Shown piece by piece: positions 41,973 to 51,207 of a DNA stretch of 64,000 bases (position 1 is its first letter; each line of letters begins with the position of its first letter). The notes below the pieces were generated by a model that was not told the DNA's origin, did no database searches, and saw only the letters and a list, made by a program, of their open reading frames with translations. The position numbers were made by a program, and so were the translations under genes. Source of the DNA: Hymenobacter armeniacus (lineage in GTDB: Bacteria > Bacteroidota > Bacteroidia > Cytophagales > Hymenobacteraceae); NCBI RefSeq assembly GCF_014699055.1, contig NZ_JACXAC010000005.1:248001-312000 (forward strand), given 5' to 3'.

Positions 41973-43129
41973 TAGGCGTTAGCAGTGGGGGGAATGAGGA
42001 CCGGCTTGATGCAGTTGTCGAGCTTGGCCGAGAAAATGCGGTAGCCGTCGGCCACGTCTTCCAACGGGATGCGGTGCGTAATCAGCTCGCTGGGCTTGAG
42101 GATGCCGTTCATGACGTGGTCAATCAGGCGGGGCAGGTGGCGCTTTACCGAGGCCTGGTTGGCCCGGATGGTGAGGCCTTTATTCAGCACGTTGCCGATG
42201 GGCACAAGGTTGTCGGTGGGGCCATATACCCCCACGATGGAGATGACGCCGCCCTTGCGCACCGAGTTGATGGCCCAGTGCAGCGCCGTGGCCGAACCGG
42301 CCTGCAGCAGCAGTTTGCGCCCGGTGATGGTTTGCATGGTATTGCCGGCGGCTTCGGCCCCCACGGCGTCGATGCAGGCGTCGGGGCCAATCCAGTCGGT
42401 TTGCTTCTTGAGGAACATGACCGGGTCTTCCATGTCGGTTTCGAAGTTGTAGGCTTCGCACTTGGCGAAATTCTGGGCAAATTCCAGCCGGTAGTCTTCT
42501 TTGTCGAGGATGATGACGCGGCCCGCGCCAAACAGCCAGCAGCAGCGCGCTGCCATGATGCCCACCGGGCCCGCGCCAAACACGACCACCGTGTCGCCGG
42601 GCTGAATGCCGGCCATTTCGGCGGCCTGGTAGCCGGTCGGGGTGATGTCGGTGAGCAGCACGGCATCGTCGAGGCTCATGCCCGCCGGAATGACCGTGGG
42701 GCCGAAATTGGCGTAGGGCACCCGCGCGTACTCGGCCTGGCCACCGTTGTGGCCGCCCCCGGTGTGCGCATAGCCCAGGAAGCCGCCCACGGCCGTGGCC
42801 TCGGAATTGGATTCGTGGCAGTTGCCGAACATGCCCTGCTTGCAGAAAATGCAGCGCCCGCAGGCAATGTTGAACGGCACCAGCACCCGGTCGCCCACTT
42901 TCACATTGGTTACTTCGGAACCAACTTCCACGATTTCGCCCACGAATTCGTGCCCAAACGTCATGCCGACGCGGGTGTCAGGGACGTTGCCGTTGTAGAG
43001 GTGCAGGTCGGACCCGCAGATGCACGTGCGCAGCACCTTCACAATGGCATCCTCGGGATGCAAGATGGTGGGCATGGGCTTTTGAACGGCGCGGACCCTT
43101 TTGGGGCCTCTGAAATCCATTGCTAACAT
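41972..43129 (-). CDS. Zinc-dependent alcohol dehydrogenase, formaldehyde-dehydrogenase-like
   Basis: 385 residues, medium-chain dehydrogenase family. The catalytic zinc site is RTCICGSDLHLYNG with GHEFVGEIVEVG; the structural zinc site is the four-cysteine segment CGRCIFCKQGMFGNC; the NAD fold has VVFGAGPVGIMAARC. The long form resembles glutathione-independent formaldehyde dehydrogenases. The first of two closely placed Mets (43129, 43120) is used; sequence further upstream is not conserved-looking. It forms a two-gene operon with the following hypothetical gene. Confidence 0.88.
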   Translation of the reverse strand: MLAMDFRGPKRVRAVQKPMPTILHPEDAIVKVLRTCICGSDLHLYNGNVPDTRVGMTFGHEFVGEIVEVGSEVTNVKVGDRVLVPFNIACGRCIFCKQGMFGNCHESNSEATAVGGFLGYAHTGGGHNGGQAEYARVPYANFGPTVIPAGMSLDDAVLLTDITPTGYQAAEMAGIQPGDTVVVFGAGPVGIMAARCCWLFGAGRVIILDKEDYRLEFAQNFAKCEAYNFETDMEDPVMFLKKQTDWIGPDACIDAVGAEAAGNTMQTITGRKLLLQAGSATALHWAINSVRKGGVISIVGVYGPTDNLVPIGNVLNKGLTIRANQASVKRHLPRLIDHVMNGILKPSELITHRIPLEDVADGYRIFSAKLDNCIKPVLIPPTANA

Positions 43130-43397
43130 AGCGAAAAGGGTTAAGTGTGGAAAGGATGTGAATTGCTGGCTTTGCCTGGAGATTAGTCTCTTATTCAAAG
43201 CGTCGCAAGGCCTGCTGGCTGTACTGCCTGGGGAGGGCAGGGTTTCTGTTTGGCGGAATAAGGCCTTGGATTTCAGTACTAGTTCGAGCGATACGTACGG
43301 GCGTCTCCGTCTTAATACGGAGGGTGCGCTATGGCCCGGCTACTGAGAAAGAAGCACCGCTACCTTTACGGCTTCACCAGTTTTCTACCTTTTTCAC
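43130..43397. other. Intergenic stretch, nothing recognised apart from one promoter element
   Basis: 268 nt between divergent genes. No RNA gene, repeat or credible coding sequence is seen; short open frames here lack codon bias. The right end carries TACCTTTA (43361-43368), a likely -7 element of the beta-barrel gene with a start near 43372. Confidence 0.5.
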
Positions 43398-44129
43398 ATG
43401 AAAAAAATTGGACTTCTCGCGTTGGCGCTCGCCAGCGTGCAAGCGGCACAGGGGCAAAGTATTGCGGCCGGTACCGTGTCTTTGGGCGGCAACATTGGCT
43501 ACAGCCGGACTGCCAACAAGCAGAGTGCGACCTACAACCAGCGGAGCGGTGGCGGTAACTATACTTACTCCAGCGAAAGCACAACCAGCCAGTTTAATCT
43601 GGCGCTGTCGGGCGGCTACTTCGTGGCTGACAACCTGGCCGTGGGACTGAGCGTGGCCTATATCGCGGCCAGCACCATCTACAAAAACACTTCTTCGACG
43701 TCGCCGCAGCCCATCAACTTGCCCGACTTGTCGCCAAATACCAACACGCGGGTGGGAGCTTTCGGCCAATACTATAAGATGTTTGGCGAGCAGTTTGGCC
43801 TGGTGGGCACGCTGGGCGCCGGCTACCAGCATACCAAGAACAACACCTACGACAACGGTGGCAGCGGCGCTCCGGTGGCCGTGAGCTACGTGGGCAACGG
43901 CTATTATGCGGACCTGACCCCCGGCATCGTGTTCTTTCCCATTCCGAAGCTGGGCATCAGCGCGTCCATTGGCTCGCTTGGCTTCTCGCACCTCAGCTTC
44001 GACCAGCCCGAATACCCTAATAGCAACGTTACCAAGCCGTCGAGCTACGAAAGCACCCTCAGCACCTTCGGCGCCAACTTTGGCCTCAACCAACTGCAGT
44101 TTGGCGGCACGTACTACCTCGGCCGTTAG
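43398..44129 (+). CDS. Outer-membrane beta-barrel protein
   Basis: 243 residues. Signal peptide 1-20 (ending AAQGQ), then Gly/Asn/Ser-rich alternating strands: GTVSLGGNIGYSRT, FNLALSGGYFVADNLAVGLS, RVGAFGQYYKMFG, LGAGYQHTKN, LTPGIVFFPIPKLGISASIG and a final FGGTYYLGR. This is the general pattern of small Bacteroidota outer-membrane barrels; ligand unknown. It stands alone and ends at a strong terminator. Confidence 0.82.
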   Translation: MKKIGLLALALASVQAAQGQSIAAGTVSLGGNIGYSRTANKQSATYNQRSGGGNYTYSSESTTSQFNLALSGGYFVADNLAVGLSVAYIAASTIYKNTSSTSPQPINLPDLSPNTNTRVGAFGQYYKMFGEQFGLVGTLGAGYQHTKNNTYDNGGSGAPVAVSYVGNGYYADLTPGIVFFPIPKLGISASIGSLGFSHLSFDQPEYPNSNVTKPSSYESTLSTFGANFGLNQLQFGGTYYLGR

Positions 44130-44165
44130 GCCATGTCAGAAGTGATGCTACTTCTGCAAGCGAGG

Positions 44166-44197
44166 GCCCCTGACCATGTTCGGTCAGGGGCTTTTTT
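44166..44197 (+). terminator. Terminator of the beta-barrel gene
   Basis: GCCCCTGACC (44166-44175) pairs exactly with 44182-44191 around ATGTTC, followed by six T. Confidence 0.9.
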
Positions 44198-44240
44198 GTT
44201 AGCTAAAAACCTCGGTGTGGTCAATAAACGAGGCTGCCCA

Positions 44241-44762
44241 TTACTTCACGCCCACCCACACCTCAGAGGCATCATCGGCCCCGAAGCGTTCCAGGTAGAA
44301 GTCGCCGCGCTGGGTGAGCTTCTGGGTTTTCACGGCTTCGAGGGCCGCGGGGTAGAGCTTGTTGGGGGCCAGCAGGTAGCTCACGCCCTGCAGGCGCGCG
44401 GCCACCACGCGCTGCCCGGCGGGCACCACGCGGTAGCGAAAGCCGGCGGGCAACGGCTGGGTGGTGTCGGCCAGGGCCAGCCCAATGAAGGCCCGGATGG
44501 TGTCGCGGGCCGTCTCGGGGTCGTTGAGGTACAGGTTGGCCAAGTCGCCGTGCAGGCGCGTCTGGGCGTCTTTGGCCCGGCGGAAAAGGCGGCCAAAGGC
44601 GTCGCCCGTCACCACGCCGTGGTAGGGCTGGCCGGCCAGGTACAGCGGCGCGGTCGTGGTTTCGAGGGCAACTTTGGGCGAGCGGGCGCCGCCCAGGTAC
44701 ACGTACACGCCGGCCGCGCCAACGGTGAGCAGGATGATGGCCAAAAAGAGGTAGCGGGTCAT
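44241..44762 (-). CDS. Membrane-anchored GyrI-like (effector-binding) protein
   Basis: 173 residues. One N-terminal membrane helix (YLFLAIILLTVGAAGVYVYL) and a soluble domain whose pattern fits the GyrI/AraC effector-binding fold: GDAFGRLFRRAKDA, LYLNDPETARDTIRAFIGLA, LPAGFRYRVVPAGQRVVAAR and the acidic end FGADDASEVWVGVK. Such domains bind hydrophobic small molecules. It starts only 16 nt after the exporter-half gene and is probably in its operon, so a role in sensing or presenting the exporter's substrate is a fair inference. The fold assignment is by eye. Confidence 0.65.
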   Translation of the reverse strand: MTRYLFLAIILLTVGAAGVYVYLGGARSPKVALETTTAPLYLAGQPYHGVVTGDAFGRLFRRAKDAQTRLHGDLANLYLNDPETARDTIRAFIGLALADTTQPLPAGFRYRVVPAGQRVVAARLQGVSYLLAPNKLYPAALEAVKTQKLTQRGDFYLERFGADDASEVWVGVK

Positions 44763-44778
44763 TTCTGGGGAGTAAGCA

Positions 44779-46551
44779 TTAGCCGTTGACCACGTATTGC
44801 ATGCGGTAGAGTTGGGCGTAGTAGCCGCCCTCCAGGCGCAGCAATTCCTCGTGGGTGCCGGTTTCCTTGATTTCGCCCTTGTCGAGCACGATGATTTTGT
44901 CGGCTTTCTGGATGGTGCTCAGGCGGTGGGCAATGACGAGCGAAGTGCGGCCCTGCATCAGCTTTTCGATGGCCTGCTGAATGAGCTCTTCGGTCTCGGA
45001 ATCGACCGACGACGTGGCTTCGTCGAGCACGATGATGTGCGGCTGGTACACCATGGCCCGCACAAAGCTGATGAGCTGGCGCTGGCCCACCGAGAGCGTA
45101 GCGCCGCGCTCCATTACGGGGTAGCCGAGCCCTTCGGGCAGGCGCTCGATGAAGCGGCGGGCGCCCACGAGGTCGGCCGCTTCCCAGATTTGCGCATCGG
45201 TGATGGTTTTGTTGCCCAGCGTGATGTTGTCGCGGATGCTGCCGGCGAACAAGAACACATCTTGCAGCACCACGCCGATTTGGCGGCGTAGCAGGCTGAG
45301 GTCGTACTCGCGCAGGTCGCGGCCGTCGATGCAGATGCTGCCTTCCTGAATGTCGTAGAAACGGCTCAGCAGGTTGATGATGCTGGTTTTGCCCGCGCCG
45401 GTGGCGCCCACGAAGGCAATGGTCTGGCCGGGCTTCACGTGGAAGCTGATGTCCTTGAGCACCCAGTCGGGCTCGTTGTAGGCAAATTTGACGTGCTTGA
45501 ATTCCACGTCGCCCCGCAGCTCGGCGGGGGCGAAGGTGCCGCTGGGGGCCACCAGCTCCTGATTGTCGAGCAATTTGAGCAGGCGCTCGGTGCTCACCAG
45601 GCCCAGCTGCAGGGTATTGAACCGGTCGGCAATCTGACGGATGGGGCGGAAAAACAGCGCGTTGTACATGATGAAGGCGATGAGCGCGCCCTTCGAGATG
45701 GAGCCCTCAATCTGGCCTTGCGCCGCGTACCACACCAGCAGGCCCACGCCGATGGCGCCCAGTACCTCGGCCACCGGGAAATAAATGCTGTAGTAGAGCA
45801 CCGAGCGAATGTTGGCCTCGGTGTGCTCCTTGTTGATGGCGGCAAACTTGCGGTACTCGCGCTCCTCGTTGTTGAAAATCTGCACCACGTTCATGCCCGT
45901 GAGGTGTTCCTGCACGAAGCTGTTGAGCTTGGCCACGGCCGTGCGCACGTCCTGAAACGAGCCCTTGATTTTTTCCTTGAACACGTAGGTGCTGAACAGC
46001 AGCGGCGGAATGACGGACAAGCTCACCAGCGTGAGCCGCCAGTCTATCCAAAACATGAAGGCCATGATGAAAAGCAGTTGCAGAATGTCGCCCACCATGG
46101 CCGCAAGACCCTCGCTGAACACGTCGGACAGGGTTTCCACGTCGGAGATGTTGCGCGTCACGAGCACGCCGATGGGCGTCTGGTCGAAGAACTTGAGCTT
46201 GAGGCTGAGCAGGTGGCGGTAGAGGTCGGTGCGGATGTCGCGCACGATGTACTGGCCCAGCCAGCCGCCGTAGTAAGTCTGCAAATAGCTCACGCCGGCG
46301 TGGGCCACCAGCAGCACCAGCAGCAGCAGAAACATAAAGTTCAGCCCCTTCATGTCGCCTTGCTCGATGCTGACATCGACCATGCGCTGAATGAGAAAGG
46401 GCCGCAGCGTGCCCAGCACGGCCGTGGCCACGGTGAGCACGATGAGGCCAACGAACACGCGCCGGTAGGGACGCACGTAGCCGAGCAGGCGGCGCAGCAC
46501 GGCCCAGTCGAAGACCTGGCCGGTTTTGGTGGCGGAAGTGGTGGGGTCCAT
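44779..46551 (-). CDS. ABC exporter half with intact Walker B but altered signature (BmrD-like)
   Basis: 590 residues: six-helix membrane domain and one ABC domain. Walker A GATGAGKT (382-389) and Walker B IIVLDEATSS with catalytic Glu511 are intact, but the signature is LSVGQ (486-490) instead of LSGGQ. That is the complement of the half at 38161-39945, as in BmrC/BmrD and TM287/288, where one composite site is inactive. It is cotranscribed with the GyrI-like gene. Confidence 0.9.
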   Translation of the reverse strand: MDPTTSATKTGQVFDWAVLRRLLGYVRPYRRVFVGLIVLTVATAVLGTLRPFLIQRMVDVSIEQGDMKGLNFMFLLLLVLLVAHAGVSYLQTYYGGWLGQYIVRDIRTDLYRHLLSLKLKFFDQTPIGVLVTRNISDVETLSDVFSEGLAAMVGDILQLLFIMAFMFWIDWRLTLVSLSVIPPLLFSTYVFKEKIKGSFQDVRTAVAKLNSFVQEHLTGMNVVQIFNNEEREYRKFAAINKEHTEANIRSVLYYSIYFPVAEVLGAIGVGLLVWYAAQGQIEGSISKGALIAFIMYNALFFRPIRQIADRFNTLQLGLVSTERLLKLLDNQELVAPSGTFAPAELRGDVEFKHVKFAYNEPDWVLKDISFHVKPGQTIAFVGATGAGKTSIINLLSRFYDIQEGSICIDGRDLREYDLSLLRRQIGVVLQDVFLFAGSIRDNITLGNKTITDAQIWEAADLVGARRFIERLPEGLGYPVMERGATLSVGQRQLISFVRAMVYQPHIIVLDEATSSVDSETEELIQQAIEKLMQGRTSLVIAHRLSTIQKADKIIVLDKGEIKETGTHEELLRLEGGYYAQLYRMQYVVNG

Positions 46552-46641
46552 AAGTGGGGCAAAGGTCGGGAGTAAACCGCGGCCAACCCGAAAGAGTTAC
46601 CCCCGGTTTCGCCGTGCTCCCGAATGCCGCCCAACCCCGGC

Positions 46642-49600
46642 CTACCGCACGATTTCGACCCAGCCCTTCAGCTGACTGCTGCCATCGGCAGTACCGAGCA
46701 GGTAATAATAGATGCCGGCCGGCAGCCCGGCGCCGTCCCACTCGTTGTGGTAGGCAGGACTGTTGAACACAGGCTGGCCCCAGCGGGAAAAGATTTGCAG
46801 CCGCCCCAGGCAGCCCCCGATGCGAGGCGCAAACACGTCGTTCTGCCCGTCGCCATTGGGCGTGATGACGTTGGGCAGCACAGCCGGCTGCACTTCCAGA
46901 AGCGGCAGGGCCACCTGGCGGGGGCAGGGACCCGGCCCCGTGCCGCCCGCCAGCGACGCCTGCGGCTGGTAGCGGCCGGCCGCATAAATGTGCTCCACCA
47001 CTGCGCCGCGGCCCGGGGCGCTGCCGTCGCCAAAGTCCCACTGCACCTGCGCCGCCGCCGGCCCCGTAGCTTCAAAGCGCACCAAGCGCGGCGCCAGGGC
47101 ATTGCCCGAGCAGTCGATTGCCGACCACCGCGCCGCAAATGTGGGCTGCGCCGGCACCGTGACGCGGTAGGGAGCCGTGCCGCAGCCGTCGGGCAGGGTG
47201 TAGGTGAGCACGCTGGTACCCGGCGTGAGCTGCGGAGTGAAGACGCCGGCTGCCGTCACGTTCGGGCCCGTCCAGGTGCCGCCCGCGGGCGTGGCGCGCA
47301 GTCGAAATGGCGCGGGGTCGAGGCACAGCACCGTGTCGGCGGGCAGGCGGATGGGGGCCAGTAGCGTCACCTCGGCCACGGTGGTGACTACTTGGGTGCA
47401 GGTCAGAAACGGCAGCGTGTAGGTGAGCACGTGGCGCCCCGGCCCGGCCAGCGTCGGGTTGAAGCGGTTGCCCACCACGCCGGGGCCGCCAAACGTGCCG
47501 CCGGGTGGCTGGGCCGTGAGCACCACGCCGTGGGGTGGCGCCGCGGCGCAAAAACTTATCGGCGCCAGCGAATCGAGCACGGCCGCGGGGAAAGCCAGCA
47601 CCTGCACCTGCAGCCGCCCCGAAGCCGGGCACAGCGAGGGATTGGTAGAGGCAGTGGTGGCATAAATCAGCGTTTGGAGGCCCACCAGGGCCACGCTGGG
47701 TGTGAAGCTGTAGCCGCTGGTCGGCGAGCCCGTCACGCCCGGCCCGCTCCAAATGCCACCGGCTGGGAAGGCGCTCAGCACCTGTGGCCCGGCCGTGGGG
47801 CACACGGTGGTGTTGGGAATGCTCAACTGCACGACGCCCGCTTGCAGGGTCACGGTGCGGGTGGCCCGGGCCGGGCAGCTGGCCGTATCGAGCACCGCGC
47901 CCGTGTACACCAGCGCGCGGCTACCGGTCAGGGTGGGGCTGGGCGTGAAAAAGAAACCCGTGGCCAGCGAGCCCGTCACGCCGGGCCCGCTCCAAGTGCC
48001 GCCCGCGGGCGAGCCGCCGCGCAGCCGAAAGGCGGCTGACGTGGTGCACAGCACCGTGTCGGCCGGCACCTGCACCGCGCCGCTCACCGGCTTCACCCGC
48101 ACGTACAGCGTGTCGCGGATGGGCGCGCAGAACTGCGTGCCGCTGAATACATACACCAGCCGGTGCGTGCCAATCAGGGCCGGGCTGGGGGTGAATACGT
48201 AGACACCGAGGTTGTTCACGCTTACGCCATCGCCCATCCAGCTGCCGCCAGGCGGCAGCCCGCCTAGGGCGTAAGGTGGGTCGTTGGCGCATAGCACCAC
48301 CGGCGGGCCCAGGTCGACGTAGCGCAGCCCAAATACGGTGAACGTGACCGACGCCACCGACGGGCAGCGTCCGCCCGACGCCGTGCCCGGCAGCACGTAG
48401 CGTACCTGGTGCTGGCCAGGCCCCGCTGCCACGGGGTCGAAAGCAAAGGGAGCGGTGCTCGTCACGCCCACGCCCACAAAAGTGCCGCCCGCCGGCGTGG
48501 CCGCCAGCCGAATCAGGGGCGGCGGCGGGCCCTGCGGCTGCAGGCATATGGTGGTGTCGCGGGTTGCCATGCGGGCCAGGGCTTGCGGCAGCACGGTGAT
48601 GCGCCGGGTGTTGGTGACCGTGCCCGTGCCCGCGCAGGTGCCCGCAAGCGGACTCGTGTACGTCAGCACGAACGTGCCCAGCCGGGCCGTGTCGGGCGTA
48701 AACCGGTAGCCCGTTGCCACCGAGCCCGTCACGCCCGTTCCTGTCCAGACGCCGCCCGCCGGCGAACCGCCCAGCATCACGGGCCCAGACCGGGCACATA
48801 CCGTGAGGGAGTCGGTTCCGGCCGGGTTGGTGCCAGCCGTCAGGTCAAATCGGAAGGCTGCGTTGTTGCAATGGGCCGAGCCGTTGGTGGGCGAGTAGGT
48901 GTGCGCGCCGGCCGGAATGGGCAGGCCGGCACCGGTGCCCTGATTGCACGCGCACACGGCCTGGTAAAGGGAGCCCTGCGCATCGAAGCGCGACAGTCCG
49001 CCGTCGACGTGGTCGTCGGCCGAGGTGCCGAAAAAGGTGGCGTATTCCAACACCCGCGCCTCGTCGGAAAGCTGCATCAGGTAGAAATCCATGCCATCGG
49101 TGGTGGCCTGCAGGGCGTTGGAAGTCACTTCGAGGCCCGCGGTGGAACCGTTGTTGGGGTCGAGCCCGCCGCCCCAGCCCGCCACAAACAGGCGGCCGTA
49201 GCAGTCCACCTCAAACGCCGTGGGCGAGATGTCGGGCACGGCCCGGCCGCTGCCAAACACCGTGGCAAACCCCGCCGTGCGCAGGTCGGGCGCCAGCTGC
49301 TGAATGAACTGGTGGCCCCGTGGGTTGCCGTACACCCCGTTGCTCAGGCCCGGCCAGTTGTTGGTAAGCGTTTGCCCCAGCACGTACACCTGCCCGCCCG
49401 CCGTGCGCCGCACGAAGTAGGCTTGGTCCAGAGCCGTACTGCCCAGGTAGGTGCTCTGGATGAGGCTTCCGGTGCCCGACAGGCGCGCCACGAAGCCATC
49501 CACCACGCCCCCAAAGCTGGGCCGGTAGCCATTCGCCGTGCCCCCAAAGTTGGCGCTGGTGGTGCCGCCGGCCACCAGCAGGCCGCCGCTGTCTTCGCGC

Positions 49601-51099
49601 TGCATGGAGTAGGCCGCGTCGGCGCCCGAGCCGCCCAGCAGCGTGGTCCAGCGCACCTGGCTCAGGCTGGAATCGAGGCTGGTGACGAGGCCATCGGTGA
49701 GGCCCCCGCGAAACGTGGCACCGGCGGCCAGCCCCGGAAAATCGGCCGAGGCCGTGGTGCTGGCCACGAACACGTTGCCCTGCGCATCCACGGCCAGGTC
49801 GCCCCGGAAAGCGTCGCCGTAGTTGTAGCGCAGGTTGGGCGCCGGCGTTTGCGGGTCGAGCAGGCCGTCATTGCCCGTGCCGCCCAGGTACGTGCTGGCC
49901 CGCAGCCGGCCGCCGTCGGCGCTCAACCGGCTGATAATTAAGTCAGAGCCATTGGGTAGCACAAAGGCCGAGCTGCTGCCGTAGGGCGCAATGCGGGTGC
50001 CGCCCCGAAACGCCGTGCCCGCGGCCTTGCCGGTGGTGGGGTAATTGGTGGAAGACGTAGTGCCCAGCATCAGCAGTTCGCCTCGCCCGTTCACCACCAG
50101 GCTGTGCGGAAATTCCAGGTTGTTGCCGCCCAGGTGCGTCGCCCAAGCCCGGGCCCCCGGCCCCGAGGTGGCGGTGTTGAATTTCATGATGGCAATGTCG
50201 ATGCTGCCGCCAAAACTCGTTTGGTAGGCCCCGGTCGTCACCGGATAGCCGGGCTCGAACACCACGCCGGCCGTGTAGAGGCTGCCCGCCGCATCGTGAG
50301 TGGCCGCAAAGCCCCAGTTTTCCACCGTCGAGCCCGTGTAGCTGGCAAACTGCACCACCGGGTCGATGACCAGCAGCCGCCGCCGGTCGTAGGCCCCCAA
50401 CTTGAAGCCGACCTCGGTACCGCGCAGCTCAAAAGTGCACGCCACGGGCTGGCGCTGGCCGGCGGCATTGGTTTGCCAGGCCCGGGGGCGCAGCTCGGTG
50501 AGCGGGCCGGCAGAGGTTTGCACCAGCAAGTTGCCGGTAACTGCGTCGAGGCGCATTGCCTCGGCACCGCGGTAGCGCAGGCGGGCCCGCGCGGGCGCGG
50601 CGCCGGGTGCCAGCAGCAGGTCGTATTCCAGCTGGTGGGCGGCGCTTTCGTGCAGCACCAAGTCGGTGCCGGGCCACAGCTCGCGGTAGCGCAGCTGACG
50701 GAAGGTGCGCACATCGGCGGCCCAGCGCCTGGGGTCGTTGCCGCGCAGGTAGTGCTGGCGGCCAGCCGCCGGGTTTTCGGCCAGCAGCTTAGCGCCTGCC
50801 AGCGGCTGCACAAACTCTACCCGCAAGCCGTGGCTGCGGAGCAATGCGCTGGGCGAAGAGGCCTGCTCGGGGCCAGACTTGGCCGGGACGTGGTCGGGCA
50901 GCCCACTCGTGAGGGCGTAGGCAAGACCGTCCGGCTCCACAAAGAGCCAGGCGCCCGTGGCCACGTGCGCCGCGTAGGCCGCCCGCGCATCCCACTGGCC
51001 CTTGTTCTCTGTAAATTCCACGGTGGGCGCTGCTTCCTGGGCCCAGGCCGGCCGGAAGAAAAGCACCAGAAGCAACAACAGGGTAAATGTTGAGCGCAT
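46642..51099 (-). CDS. Giant T9SS cargo: propeller-like repeats, seven Ig-like repeats, PKD, type B C-terminal domain
   Basis: 1485 residues. Signal peptide 1-21 (ending PAWAQ); an N-terminal DUF7948-type region beginning VEFTENKGQWDARAAYAA; about six SBBP-type repeats of a propeller (STYLGGTGNDGL, TTLLGGSGADAA, STYLGSTALDQA, ATFFGTSADDHV); seven repeats of about 80-95 residues each opening with a [ST]P-x-GG-x-[WF]-x-G-x-[GN]-V motif; a PKD domain (VQWDFGDGSAPGRG); and the gliding-motility C-terminal domain (LPNVITPNGDGQNDVF, FSRWGQPVF, GIYYYLLG). It is a large cell-surface or secreted adhesin-like protein; the target is unknown. ATG at 51099. Confidence 0.88.
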   Translation of the reverse strand: MRSTFTLLLLLVLFFRPAWAQEAAPTVEFTENKGQWDARAAYAAHVATGAWLFVEPDGLAYALTSGLPDHVPAKSGPEQASSPSALLRSHGLRVEFVQPLAGAKLLAENPAAGRQHYLRGNDPRRWAADVRTFRQLRYRELWPGTDLVLHESAAHQLEYDLLLAPGAAPARARLRYRGAEAMRLDAVTGNLLVQTSAGPLTELRPRAWQTNAAGQRQPVACTFELRGTEVGFKLGAYDRRRLLVIDPVVQFASYTGSTVENWGFAATHDAAGSLYTAGVVFEPGYPVTTGAYQTSFGGSIDIAIMKFNTATSGPGARAWATHLGGNNLEFPHSLVVNGRGELLMLGTTSSTNYPTTGKAAGTAFRGGTRIAPYGSSSAFVLPNGSDLIISRLSADGGRLRASTYLGGTGNDGLLDPQTPAPNLRYNYGDAFRGDLAVDAQGNVFVASTTASADFPGLAAGATFRGGLTDGLVTSLDSSLSQVRWTTLLGGSGADAAYSMQREDSGGLLVAGGTTSANFGGTANGYRPSFGGVVDGFVARLSGTGSLIQSTYLGSTALDQAYFVRRTAGGQVYVLGQTLTNNWPGLSNGVYGNPRGHQFIQQLAPDLRTAGFATVFGSGRAVPDISPTAFEVDCYGRLFVAGWGGGLDPNNGSTAGLEVTSNALQATTDGMDFYLMQLSDEARVLEYATFFGTSADDHVDGGLSRFDAQGSLYQAVCACNQGTGAGLPIPAGAHTYSPTNGSAHCNNAAFRFDLTAGTNPAGTDSLTVCARSGPVMLGGSPAGGVWTGTGVTGSVATGYRFTPDTARLGTFVLTYTSPLAGTCAGTGTVTNTRRITVLPQALARMATRDTTICLQPQGPPPPLIRLAATPAGGTFVGVGVTSTAPFAFDPVAAGPGQHQVRYVLPGTASGGRCPSVASVTFTVFGLRYVDLGPPVVLCANDPPYALGGLPPGGSWMGDGVSVNNLGVYVFTPSPALIGTHRLVYVFSGTQFCAPIRDTLYVRVKPVSGAVQVPADTVLCTTSAAFRLRGGSPAGGTWSGPGVTGSLATGFFFTPSPTLTGSRALVYTGAVLDTASCPARATRTVTLQAGVVQLSIPNTTVCPTAGPQVLSAFPAGGIWSGPGVTGSPTSGYSFTPSVALVGLQTLIYATTASTNPSLCPASGRLQVQVLAFPAAVLDSLAPISFCAAAPPHGVVLTAQPPGGTFGGPGVVGNRFNPTLAGPGRHVLTYTLPFLTCTQVVTTVAEVTLLAPIRLPADTVLCLDPAPFRLRATPAGGTWTGPNVTAAGVFTPQLTPGTSVLTYTLPDGCGTAPYRVTVPAQPTFAARWSAIDCSGNALAPRLVRFEATGPAAAQVQWDFGDGSAPGRGAVVEHIYAAGRYQPQASLAGGTGPGPCPRQVALPLLEVQPAVLPNVITPNGDGQNDVFAPRIGGCLGRLQIFSRWGQPVFNSPAYHNEWDGAGLPAGIYYYLLGTADGSSQLKGWVEIVR

Positions 51100-51207
51100 A
51101 GGCAAACGGAAGGAAAGGAGCAGTGGACCTGCGAGCCGCGCGGAAACGGCGCCCGCATTCTTGGCAGTCTCCTGCAAATTACTCCTAAAGTATTGCCTTT
51201 TACCGAA

